Of a DNA stretch of 64,000 bases, positions 26,087 through 36,368 are shown in pieces. The notes beneath the pieces are model-generated. The model was not told the origin of the DNA and searched no databases. It worked only from the letters and a program-made list of their open reading frames with translations. Position 1 is the first letter of the stretch. Each line of letters starts with the position of its first letter. Source of the DNA: Planctobacterium sp047947135. GTDB taxonomy: Bacteria > Pseudomonadota > Gammaproteobacteria > Enterobacterales > Alteromonadaceae. The DNA lies in contig CP170457.1 in the NCBI GenBank assembly GCA_047947135.1, forward strand, positions 3,534,001-3,598,000, in the 5' to 3' direction. A program made the position numbers and the translations under genes.

Positions 26087-29000
26087 GTTGTTCTCCTGCC
26101 AGCAACCTGTCCAGTTGCACTATTGCCTGCTCGGGAAACTTGATATGGAATATACCACTGCCCGGTTGGTCACTGCGCATTCCCCTGAGGTATAAATAAA
26201 AGGCTCCACCATGATGTATCTGATATTGATAATGGGATAATCGGCTTTTTAGAAAGCGATGCAAAGCTACCGAATACAATAGTGCCTGTAAAAAATAATC
26301 GTGATGTGCCATGGCTTCAGTCAGATTTTGTGGCGCATAGTTTTCAAAGTGTTGGCCGAGATAATTGGATTTATAGTCGGCCACATAGTACCTGCCCCCC
26401 TGCAGAAATATCAGATCAATATAGCCTTTTAACATCCCATGCAATCGCTGCAACTGATAATCGTGCTGTGAAGCCGGTATCGCCGTAGATACAACCTTAT
26501 TAAAGGCCTGAATATCCACGTCTTGCAACGGAAGATAAAACTCCATTTCCGGCAGTTTCTGTTGCTCCTCAATTGAGCTAAGTGGGGGGATGCTAGTGTT
26601 GTCGCTGGTAAACAGAGGTGCATCGAGGGCTTCTTGCAACCAGGTTGCGATATCGGGCAATAGCTCAGCATCTACACCATATTTTACGGCGAGTTTAGTA
26701 CTGCTAAGCAAAATCGTTTCTGGTTGAGTAAAGTCACTGTTCTCCAGCACGTCATGCAGGTAAGAGCCTGCATTTGCACCTTTTGTAAAACTAAAGCGAA
26801 TCTCGTTGGCTTCTTCAACATCGGACTCCTCGAGTTCCTGATGAATCTCGTTAAAGGCCTTCTTGTCTACGTCATGCCCTGCGTGATCAGCGACAACCTG
26901 ACGTTTAGAAGAAATGCTACTGTAGCTGTTTAATCGCCACCCAGTGTCTAGTGACTGAGTAAAGGTGTGAAGTGGTGCAAGTTTATCCACAGCGAACGCT
27001 CTACTATATCGCAACTCGCCAGACATACCCTCGGTATAAATACAGGCATCTACCCCATTAAAACGCTGCTGCAAACACGCTATAATCTTCGAGTCAGTTA
27101 GCTGACGAGCCTCCTCTGGCGACAAATGCCCCAGCAGCAAATGACCAAAGGCCGTTTCGGAAAAGCCGGATAGTTTTTTGCTACGCCCCTGCAGGCAATT
27201 CCAGCAACCGAGCCAACATAGGTATTCGGCTCGAGTCACCGCCACATAGAAAAGACGAATATCCTCCGCGATTCTTTCGTTCTCAGTTTGCTGAGCCAAG
27301 GCAATGTTATCGCCATCAAAGTCATAACGGAGTTGCTGTTGCTCATCATGGTAAAAGCTATCCGTTGCCATTTTATAGCGACTGGCAAATGGCAGGAACA
27401 CAATCGGATACTGTAAGCCTTTGGAACCATGAATAGTCACAATTTGCACCAATTCCCGATCGGTCTCTAAACGCAATTGCTGCTCTTTCACAGACTGCGG
27501 CGCCTGTAGCATCTCTCCAAGCCAATTCACCAGCTCCGTCGCCCCGCGCAACTGCTCGCTTTGGGATTGAAGCACTTCACTCAAATGCCTGACATCCGTC
27601 AGCATTCTTTCCGCTTCAGAATGATTTAGTGAGAGTTTTTTGGCAACCTGGAATGCATCCAGCACTACATTGATGGCAGCGGCCACACTGTCATGACGCC
27701 AATATTCTCTTGCCTGTGCAAATACGGACAGAAGGCCAGCCCAGGTTTCGGTGTTTTCCCGCAGCTCAGATAGCTCTGGCGCAGAGTAGCAAAATATCGG
27801 ATCCAGCAAGGCCGCCATCACAGCCGATTCAGACTGATATTGTTCGATTGCAGTGAGCAATAACCACAGGCTGTAAGCACTGTCGGAAGAAAAAATACTT
27901 TCTTTAGATAAGAAGACACTGGCAACACCCACGTCCGACAATGCGGATTTGATAACCCCAGCTTCCACCTTATCTCTGACTAAAACCGTAATGTCCTGAC
28001 TTTGTATCGGACGAGTGTCGATTCGTCCTTGTCCCAGATAGCTGACGATTGCCTGAGCGCATTCTTGCGCCAATTGCAGCAACGCTTTTTGATTGGAAAA
28101 CGGTTGCGCCTCTGCGGAACTATCTAAGTAACGAATTTGAAATGCAGACAACCTGTCATTGCCAAGATAGCAGTCAACAGCGGATTTGGCAGCCTTGACC
28201 GACTGAAAAGGAATATCCTGATGATATACAAAACCCGTGGCACTCTCATTAAACAGATGATTGACAGCGACAACGAGATTGGCCTGAGCTCGCCAATTAG
28301 TGTCCAGCGTGTAGCGTTGTTCTTCTGCTGTTGCTCTTTTGGCATTGATATAGGTGAAAATATCACCTCCACGAAAGCCGTAAATGGCCTGTTTGGGATC
28401 ACCTATCATGATCAGTAACGGCGCTGAAGAACTATCCGAACCAGCATATATCGCCCTGAATATCTGGTACTGCACCGCGTCAGTATCCTGAAACTCATCC
28501 ACCATTGAGGCTGGAAATCGCGACCGCAATTTTTGCTGTAATGAATCCGACGCGTCACTTTGTGTCAATGCCCGATGTAAATCCACTAACAAGTCATCAG
28601 GGCTCACCACCACATCCTGATTCTTGTGTCGAGCCATATGGCTTTTCACATACTGACAAAACCGCAGTAAATGGAACTTACGATACATTTTGTACAGCTT
28701 CGATTGCATTGCCAGCAAGTGATCAAATTGGCTAAAATCAAGATGGCTCAAATCGGAGCTGTTTTTGGTCTTTGCCTTTTCCAGTTTCTCCTGGCAAAAA
28801 ATACCCCAGGAATCCTTTTTACGCGTAAACTCCAATTTGTCACTCAGACAAAATTCCGTCATAAGCTTCAGTACATCTGGATCGGCTACCAAAGCGTTTT
28901 TGCGCAGTTTAGCCGAACCCAAAACCTCATCTATCTGATGGTCCAGCCACCATTTTTTCAGTTTCTGGACTTGCTGATGATATGCCAGCAACAGGTCGTT

Positions 29001-29624
29001 GACTTCAGTGCTTAGGTGCACTGCATCGGGCAAGACCACATCGCGGTATAACAACGCCCGGCAGTCGTTAAGTAATTGCTCTGGTTGTGACCAATGACGC
29101 ATGATTAATTCAAGTTCAACTGCACTGGCACAGACCACATGTTTGCGCCAGTAATCCATTGTTGCCTGTTGTAAATAATCTGACTCGTCTAAGAGAAACT
29201 GTCGCTCAAACTGCACTCCACTTTCAAAAGCTTCTTCCAACAAAACACGTTGGCAAAATCCATGAATCGTAAAAATGGACGCTAGATCCATGTTTTGTTT
29301 TGCTACGATTAAACGTTGCATGGACAAATCGGGACGCTCATCATACGCAAGCAATGACTGAATAAAGGGATCTGACGATTTATTTTGTTTATAGGCGCTG
29401 AGTGTTTCGCCAATGCGCTTTAGAATGCGCTCTTTCAATTCTGCTGTAGCGGCATTGGTAAAGGTCACCAATAAAATCTGTTCAACATTTAAGGCCTTGC
29501 AGCCATGCCCCAGCAACAAGCGCATATACAGGTTACTGATGGTATAGGTTTTACCGGTTCCGGCACTGGCCTCAATTAATATTTGCCCCGAAAGAGCTAA
29601 CTGTTCTGCGCTAAGTGCTTTCAC
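26079..29624 (-). CDS. recB: Exodeoxyribonuclease V subunit beta
   Basis: UvrD-like 3'-5' helicase plus nuclease, 1181 residues. Walker A ASAGTGKT at residues 19-26; motif II near VDEFQDTD; motif VI region FYVAVTRAEYLC. The C-terminal RecB nuclease domain has YYVADYKSNYLG with the catalytic Asp-Lys pair. The start is GTG at 29624, giving a GTGA overlap with the recC stop and a strong GGGAGG site ahead; a longer reading frame to 29663 is not needed. In Escherichia coli ptrA separates recC and recB, but here they are directly coupled. Confidence 0.96.
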   Translation of the reverse strand: MKALSAEQLALSGQILIEASAGTGKTYTISNLYMRLLLGHGCKALNVEQILLVTFTNAATAELKERILKRIGETLSAYKQNKSSDPFIQSLLAYDERPDLSMQRLIVAKQNMDLASIFTIHGFCQRVLLEEAFESGVQFERQFLLDESDYLQQATMDYWRKHVVCASAVELELIMRHWSQPEQLLNDCRALLYRDVVLPDAVHLSTEVNDLLLAYHQQVQKLKKWWLDHQIDEVLGSAKLRKNALVADPDVLKLMTEFCLSDKLEFTRKKDSWGIFCQEKLEKAKTKNSSDLSHLDFSQFDHLLAMQSKLYKMYRKFHLLRFCQYVKSHMARHKNQDVVVSPDDLLVDLHRALTQSDASDSLQQKLRSRFPASMVDEFQDTDAVQYQIFRAIYAGSDSSSAPLLIMIGDPKQAIYGFRGGDIFTYINAKRATAEEQRYTLDTNWRAQANLVVAVNHLFNESATGFVYHQDIPFQSVKAAKSAVDCYLGNDRLSAFQIRYLDSSAEAQPFSNQKALLQLAQECAQAIVSYLGQGRIDTRPIQSQDITVLVRDKVEAGVIKSALSDVGVASVFLSKESIFSSDSAYSLWLLLTAIEQYQSESAVMAALLDPIFCYSAPELSELRENTETWAGLLSVFAQAREYWRHDSVAAAINVVLDAFQVAKKLSLNHSEAERMLTDVRHLSEVLQSQSEQLRGATELVNWLGEMLQAPQSVKEQQLRLETDRELVQIVTIHGSKGLQYPIVFLPFASRYKMATDSFYHDEQQQLRYDFDGDNIALAQQTENERIAEDIRLFYVAVTRAEYLCWLGCWNCLQGRSKKLSGFSETAFGHLLLGHLSPEEARQLTDSKIIACLQQRFNGVDACIYTEGMSGELRYSRAFAVDKLAPLHTFTQSLDTGWRLNSYSSISSKRQVVADHAGHDVDKKAFNEIHQELEESDVEEANEIRFSFTKGANAGSYLHDVLENSDFTQPETILLSSTKLAVKYGVDAELLPDIATWLQEALDAPLFTSDNTSIPPLSSIEEQQKLPEMEFYLPLQDVDIQAFNKVVSTAIPASQHDYQLQRLHGMLKGYIDLIFLQGGRYYVADYKSNYLGQHFENYAPQNLTEAMAHHDYFLQALLYSVALHRFLKSRLSHYQYQIHHGGAFYLYLRGMRSDQPGSGIFHIKFPEQAIVQLDRLLAGEQHD

Positions 29625-32600
29625 GCTTCGCCCTCCCCTGATAATACTGGTGCAACGAGGCATTCCGTCAGATACGCAAAGGCGTCGAAGACTGGCTCTA
29701 AATCCGGATAAACCCGTCTGGCATGTCTGTCCAACCCTTCTCCCTGTGTGAACCCATCTTCAACGTAACTGGCTATCGTGAGCGCTTTGTTTTGTTTTGT
29801 GTACCATAATTCGGCGGCGCGAGGGAAAAATGGCAGCGGCATCTCTTTTGCCAACTCGAAAAACCTGAGCAATAGAGATAGATAGGCGTTGGCCTGTTCC
29901 TGAGTGGGAGATTCCATCCTGATGATGTCATCAGTGGCAGCAAAATAACCGCACTCCACTGTCGTTTTGGCAGATAAGGCGGAAAAACATAATTGCATGT
30001 ACAATTGCAATTGATCAATTAATCGTAGTTTACCCGGACGCATCAACACTAAAATACTCTGCTGTTGGTTATCAATCAGCTCTAATCTGCCCCGCACTTC
30101 CTGCTCACCTATAACGATGACATCAGAAACAACGATTATGGATTGCAGAGCGATGCCTGTCGCTTTATGGAAGCGCTCTTTTATGCTGTTTGCGTTTGCC
30201 ATCACCTGTTCACTGGTATAGTTACCGAGTTGCCCACCGGGAATATCCCCGGTTAATTGCCAGTTCTCAGCAACATTGTCCGACTCGGATGACGTCAGCG
30301 CATCATCCATCAACCAATATTGACTGAGGGAATCAAGAGACAGCGGTTCGTGTTCCTCGGCCATCTCGTCAGCGGACCAGAACTGGCTATGCCATGAATG
30401 CTTAAAATAGTGAGAGATTGGATTTCGCAAGCATCGTAGAAGCTGCTGAAAATCAATGACGGTATCTGGGCGTTGCGCAACAAAACTGTCGAATGTTGCA
30501 ATAATGTTCTGACTTTGCAACACCAGAAAGGGTTTGCAGGACAACGTTGACTGCTGCAATCGTGTCTGCATTGCGTCGGCAACATGGTGCCAACTGCTGT
30601 GATAACAGGGTTGTAATGCAAAATTATCAGGATGAAAGGGCTGCAGTGGAAAATACGTCACTAAATGTCCGGTTATGCCGCTATCGATGCCGTTATCCAC
30701 TCGGGTATCACCCGAGTCGTCCTCGCAGGCCAGTACGTATGACTGTTCACAATATTCCAATAATTCCGAAATTAGAATGGAGGGATTCTCTGGTGAATTA
30801 TCCTGCTCACTGCGGCCGACATAGCTCAAATAAAAACATTGGCGGGCTGATATCAGCGCTTCCAGAAACAAATAACGATCGTCCATCCGCCTTGCTCTGT
30901 CCCCCCTTCTGGGAGATGAATATTGCATGAGATCAAAGCCTACGGGGACGACTTGTCGAGGATAATCGCTGTCGTTCATCCCCAACAAACAGACAACCTT
31001 AAATGGAATACTGCGCATTGGCATCAGAGTTGTAAAATTCACTCGTCCCGTTAAAAAGCGCTGTCCCACACCCGACACATCCATTTTTTGTTGCAGTGCA
31101 GCGACGAAGACATCTTGCGAAATAGCATCGGAATATTGCAAACCATGCTCGCTAAGTGACGCCAGTGCCTCTCGAATCGCGGCAAACACTTGAGCATTAT
31201 CGTCTGACTCAGCAAAGAAATGACTCAACACCTGCTCTGCCAATTGCACTTTGGCTGATAATGTCTCATTGCGTTGACATGCAGACAGCACTGCCTGCAA
31301 CGCCTCAACAAATGTGATGAACTTACCCAGCGCTTCGGTTACCTGCCCTTCGGCTGCCGGAAATGGCAAAATATCGCTATCGCCGATTGTCGTAGCCTGG
31401 TTGCAAGCGTATCCAGACAGCAGCCTTCGCAAACCAAATAACCAGGTGTTATTGCCCTGCTCCGGTACATTCCAGCGCTGCTTATCTGCCGCGTTCAGCC
31501 CCCAGCGGATATTGACTGAATTACACCAGTGCTTTAGTACCTGTACTTCCTCCGTGCTGACGCCAAATTGCGTCAATACTGCTGCCATTTCAAAAATGGC
31601 AAACACTTCATTAAAGTTAAGACGTTTATGATGCAGCTTTAGCAGCACCAGCAGTGTTTCAGATAAACTGTATTCCTGACGCAGATTACGATCAGATATG
31701 GCATAAGGAATGGCTTTGTCATTGAGCGCGCTGGATGAAAATACCGCGTCAATATATGGGCCATACTGAGCCACATCCGGCATCATCACAACCACTTCAT
31801 CGACACTCTCGATCACCCCCGATTGCAACCAGTGGTAAATTCGTTCTCTTAATATTTCCAATTCTCTGACAGGGGAGTGAGCGACGTTGATTTGAATGCT
31901 GTGATCGTCTGGTTTAACGACTGATTTTGGCACATCTACGTTACTCTCCCGCAGCGCAAATATATCATGCTGCAGCTTTTCCAGTAGCGAATGATTCAAG
32001 GGCTCAGTGAAAAGATCGTCTTGTTCAATTGGGAAATCCATTAATTGTGACAAGAAGTCGCGACCCACTTTTCCCCAGGAGGCCAACAGAGGATGGCCGA
32101 TATCTGACAGCGTTACAGCAGCCGCTTTTACATCGTCCGGTTCCAGCAATAAGGACAACTGTTTCTTTGCCATTTGTCGGGTATCGACAATATCAGCCCA
32201 AAAATGCTCCGACGGATTCAGCCAAAACAGATAAACTGGCTGCCTCTCAGCGAGGGCATTAAAGACTTCCAGCTGTGGGGTTGGAATGGTAGACATCCCA
32301 AATATAAATAACGGAGTCTGTGTGTGATTATCTGCATGCAAACGAGTGAGTAATTCCGTATGCATGTTCGCTCGGTGATACGGCGATTCTCCCAGTTCCT
32401 CTGTGTACTTCACTAAACGTCGCCACAGCAGCGGTTGCCAGGGTTGTTTACTGACATCAACATCAGGCAGCGTATCCTGCCCCTGTTCCCAGGTCGTTAC
32501 CCAGTCAGGTCGATACATCAGATACTGATCATAGATATCAGCGATTTTTGCCGACAATTGATACAACTTCAGTGGACTTTCGCCATCCTGCAAATAGTTG

Positions 32601-32971
32601 CGCAATAGCAGAAACGCATCCTGATCCAGCATATCTGGCAAAATCGCGAGAATCTTCCAGCATAAATTATCCTTGGTAAAAGCCGATTCCGCAGGCAGGT
32701 CGTCAAAATGGGATTGATACAATGACCAGATATAAGTGGATGGCAAAGGAAACTGGATATTGGCCATCAGTCCGGTAGAGGAAGCAATATTCAGTTTCAA
32801 CCACTGGGCCATTCCAGGACTCTGCACTAATACCTGTAACGGCGTAAATACTGCGCTGGCAAGATCAAGTTCGTCGTTTTCGGCGATACGACTCTGTTGA
32901 AAAGATTGCAGCACCGAAATCAACCTGCCTGACAAAACTTCCATATTATTTGAGTGAACAAAATGTAGCAC
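29621..32971 (-). CDS. recC: Exodeoxyribonuclease V subunit gamma
   Basis: Chi-recognition subunit of RecBCD, 1116 residues, an inactivated helicase/nuclease fold. The start LHFVHSNNMEVL matches the RecC N-terminus (HSN motif); PGMAQWLKLNIA and the LLGMNDSDYPRQ segment are typical. GTG at 32971 is the start codon, with AGGG 9 bp upstream. First gene of recC-recB-recD; the methyltransferase gene ends only 15 bp upstream and could be cotranscribed. Confidence 0.95.
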   Translation of the reverse strand: MLHFVHSNNMEVLSGRLISVLQSFQQSRIAENDELDLASAVFTPLQVLVQSPGMAQWLKLNIASSTGLMANIQFPLPSTYIWSLYQSHFDDLPAESAFTKDNLCWKILAILPDMLDQDAFLLLRNYLQDGESPLKLYQLSAKIADIYDQYLMYRPDWVTTWEQGQDTLPDVDVSKQPWQPLLWRRLVKYTEELGESPYHRANMHTELLTRLHADNHTQTPLFIFGMSTIPTPQLEVFNALAERQPVYLFWLNPSEHFWADIVDTRQMAKKQLSLLLEPDDVKAAAVTLSDIGHPLLASWGKVGRDFLSQLMDFPIEQDDLFTEPLNHSLLEKLQHDIFALRESNVDVPKSVVKPDDHSIQINVAHSPVRELEILRERIYHWLQSGVIESVDEVVVMMPDVAQYGPYIDAVFSSSALNDKAIPYAISDRNLRQEYSLSETLLVLLKLHHKRLNFNEVFAIFEMAAVLTQFGVSTEEVQVLKHWCNSVNIRWGLNAADKQRWNVPEQGNNTWLFGLRRLLSGYACNQATTIGDSDILPFPAAEGQVTEALGKFITFVEALQAVLSACQRNETLSAKVQLAEQVLSHFFAESDDNAQVFAAIREALASLSEHGLQYSDAISQDVFVAALQQKMDVSGVGQRFLTGRVNFTTLMPMRSIPFKVVCLLGMNDSDYPRQVVPVGFDLMQYSSPRRGDRARRMDDRYLFLEALISARQCFYLSYVGRSEQDNSPENPSILISELLEYCEQSYVLACEDDSGDTRVDNGIDSGITGHLVTYFPLQPFHPDNFALQPCYHSSWHHVADAMQTRLQQSTLSCKPFLVLQSQNIIATFDSFVAQRPDTVIDFQQLLRCLRNPISHYFKHSWHSQFWSADEMAEEHEPLSLDSLSQYWLMDDALTSSESDNVAENWQLTGDIPGGQLGNYTSEQVMANANSIKERFHKATGIALQSIIVVSDVIVIGEQEVRGRLELIDNQQQSILVLMRPGKLRLIDQLQLYMQLCFSALSAKTTVECGYFAATDDIIRMESPTQEQANAYLSLLLRFFELAKEMPLPFFPRAAELWYTKQNKALTIASYVEDGFTQGEGLDRHARRVYPDLEPVFDAFAYLTECLVAPVLSGEGEA

Positions 32972-32986
32972 GTAACGTTGCCCTCT

Positions 32987-33658
32987 TTATCGTGTTTTGT
33001 ATAGAAACACGACGTCCTTTTCTATGCTTTTTAATTGCAGATTAAATTCGGCCGCCAGCCATTGAAAGGTTGGCTCACTATAAAAACAGATGTGAGTCTT
33101 GTCGTTTTTGTAGTGCCATCGACTAAAAGCTGCAACGTCGGTAACCCGTTTGGTCATAATAGCGATAATGCCATTCGGTTTTAGCATTTTCAGCAACCTG
33201 CGCATTAGTACATCAGGTTGCGCAATATGCTCCAGCACTTCTGTCATGGTGATAAAATGATATTGTCGATGCAAGACATCCTGATGAGGATGATAATACA
33301 AATCATAGTTGACCATAGCCAGATTTCGTTGCTGTGCCAGTTGGCTCAGCGCCTGCCCTTCACCACACCCATAATCCAGTCCCAAAACTGGCCCATCAAA
33401 TATCTGCTCTAGCTGCATATGCAGCGGTACTAAGGTACGCTCTAAAAACCGCTGGTACCCCTCAGTCAGTTCACTGTTTTCATGCAAATCATACTCGGCT
33501 TTTTCCGCCTCAGAAGACAAGTGATAATGCTCAGGAACAAACACCAGATGACACTCCGGGCATTGCAGATAGCAACGGTGTTTATCCTCAAAATAACACC
33601 TTGTCGCAACTTCGTGGCACAGCGGACATGAGGCTTTGGAAAATTTTATTTCGGTCAT
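32987..33658 (-). CDS. Class I SAM methyltransferase with N-terminal zinc ribbon
   Basis: A 223-residue protein. Residues 10-36 hold two CxxC pairs (CPLCHE and CPECHL) forming a probable zinc ribbon. A Methyltransf_23-type domain follows, with SAM motif I LGLDYGCGEGQAL near residue 95 and TEVLEHIAQPD as the post-motif block. Substrate unknown; zinc-ribbon methyltransferases of this sort include tRNA and small-molecule enzymes. It sits upstream of recC on the same strand and divergent from xthA. Confidence 0.87.
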   Translation of the reverse strand: MTEIKFSKASCPLCHEVATRCYFEDKHRCYLQCPECHLVFVPEHYHLSSEAEKAEYDLHENSELTEGYQRFLERTLVPLHMQLEQIFDGPVLGLDYGCGEGQALSQLAQQRNLAMVNYDLYYHPHQDVLHRQYHFITMTEVLEHIAQPDVLMRRLLKMLKPNGIIAIMTKRVTDVAAFSRWHYKNDKTHICFYSEPTFQWLAAEFNLQLKSIEKDVVFLYKTR

Positions 33659-33762
33659 ATCGCTAGATTAACACAGATTATTTCTACCACCTTAGCTACC
33701 GTTGCAGGGCACATTTTGATAGCATCCCTGCACTTATTCTGAATTTAACAGTTGTACTTTTC

Positions 33763-34569
33763 ATGAAATATATCTCTTTCAACATCAACGGTTTACGCGC
33801 CAGGCTACATCAACTCAGCGCTCTCATTGATAAACATCAACCAGATATTATCGGTTTGCAGGAAACAAAAGTACATGACGACATGTTTCCTTTAAGCGAT
33901 GTAGAAGGCTTGGGTTACCACGTTTACTACTTTGGACAGAAAGGACACTATGGAGTGGCGCTTATGAGCAAAAAGCCGCTACAAGATGTGCAGTATGGTT
34001 TTCCGACTGATGAAGTCGATGCTCAGCGTCGCATGATCATGGGCACCGTCCATGACGAGCAAGGGAATAAAGTCAGAGTGCTTAATGGCTATTTTCCACA
34101 GGGGGAAAGTCAGGACCACGAAACCAAATTCCCGGCAAAACGAAAATTTTACCAGGATCTGATGCAGTACTTAGACGATTTTCACACCCCTGACGAGAAT
34201 ATCATTGTCATGGGTGATATGAATATTTCTCACAAGGACAACGACATTGGCATCGGAGAACCCAATCGAAAACGTTGGTTAAAAACCGGCAAGTGCAGCT
34301 TTTTGCCGGAAGAACGTGACTGGTTGGAAACGTTATTCAGTTGGGGTTTCCACGACAGCTATCGGGAATTAGAGCCAGAAACCGAAGATAAATTCAGCTG
34401 GTTTGATTACCGCTCCAGAGGGTTTGATGACAACCGTGGCTTAAGAATCGATTTGATTCTGGCTACGGCGTCAATGCGTCAACAACTCAATGAAGCCGGG
34501 ATAGATTACGAGCTGCGGGGTATAGAAAAGCCCTCAGATCATGCACCTATCTGGGCATCTTACGAGTAA
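33763..34569 (+). CDS. xthA: Exodeoxyribonuclease III
   Basis: AP endonuclease/3'-5' exonuclease of base excision repair, 268 residues. EEP-fold motifs are intact: FNINGLRARLHQL at the start, IIGLQETKVHDDMF with the catalytic Glu, MGDMNISHKDNDIG with Asp-Asn, LRIDLILAT, and the terminal SDHAPIWA with Asp-His. Full length. It is divergent from the methyltransferase/recCBD unit and followed 7 bp later by a membrane-protein gene, probably cotranscribed. Confidence 0.96.
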   Translation: MKYISFNINGLRARLHQLSALIDKHQPDIIGLQETKVHDDMFPLSDVEGLGYHVYYFGQKGHYGVALMSKKPLQDVQYGFPTDEVDAQRRMIMGTVHDEQGNKVRVLNGYFPQGESQDHETKFPAKRKFYQDLMQYLDDFHTPDENIIVMGDMNISHKDNDIGIGEPNRKRWLKTGKCSFLPEERDWLETLFSWGFHDSYRELEPETEDKFSWFDYRSRGFDDNRGLRIDLILATASMRQQLNEAGIDYELRGIEKPSDHAPIWASYE

Positions 34570-34576
34570 ATAATTG

Positions 34577-35221
34577 ATGTCGTTGTTGCAGGTCATTAGT
34601 TTTATCGCCTATTTTGGGATAGTGTTTTATATCTTGCGACAGGTCGATTTCTCGGCATGGCTCAAGCAGGGACGATTTCAACATATTGTCTTTGGCTCCT
34701 GCGCCAGCCTGTTTATTTTATGGCTTTTTCGTACCGGAATTTACGACGGTCTTGATGTGCATTTCCTGTGGTTGGCTGCCCTCACCTTGCTGCTAGGATT
34801 TCGCTGGGCAATTATCTCTGCCAGTCTGGCAATGTTGGGCTGTGTGCTGGTCGGGATGGAGCCCTGGCAAAATATCGGTGTGACTGGCCTGGCCGGTGTT
34901 GTGGTGCCGATATCAATCAGCTATGCAATCTACGCGTTGTCCTTCCATAAACTGCCAAAACACTTCTTCATTTATGTGTTTGTCTGTGGTTTTTTCGGTG
35001 GGATGGCGGCGCTGGGTTTAAAAATGGCAACGTTGGCAGGGTATTTTTGGCTGGCGGATATCCATGACTGGCAAACTATCGTAGATAATTACCTGATTTT
35101 AATACCTTTACTGCTGTTTCCGGAAGGGTTGTTAAACGGTATGAGTATGACCATGCTGATAATCTACAAGCCAGATTGGGTTTACACCTTTCATGACAAG
35201 TTTTATCTGGACGGGAAGTAA
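34577..35221 (+). CDS. CbiM-like (ECF transporter S-component type) membrane protein
   Basis: A 214-residue polytopic membrane protein with about 6-7 helices. The loop LIPLLLFPEGLLNGMSMTML near the C-terminus and the GVTGLAGVVVPISISYAIYA segment resemble the CbiM/energy-coupling-factor permease family. No ATPase or T-component is nearby. ATG 34577 is preferred over the overlapping TTG at 34574. It may act alone or with a distant energising module; substrate unknown. Assignment is by pattern only. Confidence 0.68.
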   Translation: MSLLQVISFIAYFGIVFYILRQVDFSAWLKQGRFQHIVFGSCASLFILWLFRTGIYDGLDVHFLWLAALTLLLGFRWAIISASLAMLGCVLVGMEPWQNIGVTGLAGVVVPISISYAIYALSFHKLPKHFFIYVFVCGFFGGMAALGLKMATLAGYFWLADIHDWQTIVDNYLILIPLLLFPEGLLNGMSMTMLIIYKPDWVYTFHDKFYLDGK

Positions 35222-35270
35222 TAGCATACTGGGCAGGATAACCGATACAGTATTACACCCGTCTCTCAAA

Positions 35271-35831
35271 TTAATCTACAATCAAGTCTAATACATTTGC
35301 CAAATCGGATTTTCCTTCGGCAATTTCTTCTTTTGTCAGACCCGATAGCTCATGCGGGAAAACCAACCAGTCAGCACTTTCATGAATGTAATAGTCTGGT
35401 GTGATATTGGTTTTGTTATTGCTGGGTTTGTACCAAGGCGTAGCGATACGGACATCACGCGGCATATTCAGACGCATTAACTTTTTCGTCTGCTCAATCA
35501 GCGCAGCAATACTTCGCCCTGAATCAAACACATCATCAACAATGAGCAAACCATCTTCTGCGTTGGCATTTTCAACCAGATACTGCAAACCATGTACTTT
35601 AATGGTTTTACTTTGTTGGTTAATGCCGTAATAAGACGAGGTGCGTACAGCAATATGATCGGTGTGGACCTTCTTATATTCAAAGAATTCCTGTACCGCA
35701 ATACCGACAGGTGTGCCACCTCGCCAAATACCAATGATAAACTGTGGGCGGAATCCATCTTTATAAACAGATGATGCGAGTCTAAACGAATCTTCTATAA
35801 GAGATTGTGCAGTGATAAACGTTTTGTTCAT
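35271..35831 (-). CDS. Phosphoribosyltransferase, hypoxanthine/xanthine-type
   Basis: Type I phosphoribosyltransferase of 186 residues. The PRPP loop is LLIVDDVFDSGRSIAA (about residues 94-109), preceded by IIGIWRGGTPVGIAVQEFF and a flexible-loop region with TSSYYG. The C-terminal hood (ITPDYYIHESADWLVFPHEL) resembles xanthine/hypoxanthine enzymes, so purine salvage is likely, but the base is not certain. It converges with the CbiM-like gene and follows yfbV on the same strand. Confidence 0.85.
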   Translation of the reverse strand: MNKTFITAQSLIEDSFRLASSVYKDGFRPQFIIGIWRGGTPVGIAVQEFFEYKKVHTDHIAVRTSSYYGINQQSKTIKVHGLQYLVENANAEDGLLIVDDVFDSGRSIAALIEQTKKLMRLNMPRDVRIATPWYKPSNNKTNITPDYYIHESADWLVFPHELSGLTKEEIAEGKSDLANVLDLIVD

Positions 35832-35876
35832 AATATTTGACGAATCAATTTCCTAAATTGTTTTGCACAAAATAAA

Positions 35877-35897
35877 AAAGGGGCTTACACCCCTGAT
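35877..35897 (-). terminator. Terminator after yfbV
   Basis: Read on the minus strand, AGGGG / CCCCT with a 6-nt loop runs into TTTTTTATT. It separates yfbV from the phosphoribosyltransferase gene downstream. Confidence 0.7.
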
Positions 35898-35921
35898 TTG
35901 CTTCAAGTTCAATATGATGGC

Positions 35922-36368
35922 TTAAAACCATTGTTTGGTAAATACCTTGTCTAACTCATCAAAGGCAGTACGTAACAATGAGGCTAACTCTTTGTATCTC
36001 GGGCGTGCTTTTACGGCTTGTAGTTGGCACCCCTGTTCACGCATTTTCTGGTGAATATCACGATACCATCCTTTTACCGAGGGCGGCAGTGGCTTGTTAG
36101 AACGGTATCCGAGCCACAATAGCCCCTGAAAAGGTAGACTTAAAAAGAACGCGGCAACCGTTATGGCTTGCGGCAAAAACGCAGAACCATTGGTATTGAG
36201 CAAGATAGCAGCGGAAATAACGGCAAACGCAGGCATGATTTTTAGACCAAGTTGCGTCGCCATAATAATTTGGCCATCTGGAAATAATGAAAATAATTGT
36301 TTTTGCAACGGCCAGATTTTCATGTAGTCCTGACCATCTCTAACTACACTACCAATGGTATGAGCCAT
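35922..36368 (-). CDS. yfbV: Terminus macrodomain insulation protein YfbV (DUF412)
   Basis: A 148-residue DUF412 protein. Two adjacent membrane helices (about residues 40-65 and 68-90; MPAFAVISAAILLNT and ITVAAFFLSLPFQGLLWLGY) separate a short N-terminal part (DGQDYMKIWPLQKQLFSLFP) from a soluble tail with RPRYKELASLLRTAFDELDK. In Escherichia coli YfbV insulates the Ter macrodomain. ATG 36368 gives the family-like start and has GAGGAAG upstream; six extra codons are possible. The family match is strong. Confidence 0.88.
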   Translation of the reverse strand: MAHTIGSVVRDGQDYMKIWPLQKQLFSLFPDGQIIMATQLGLKIMPAFAVISAAILLNTNGSAFLPQAITVAAFFLSLPFQGLLWLGYRSNKPLPPSVKGWYRDIHQKMREQGCQLQAVKARPRYKELASLLRTAFDELDKVFTKQWF

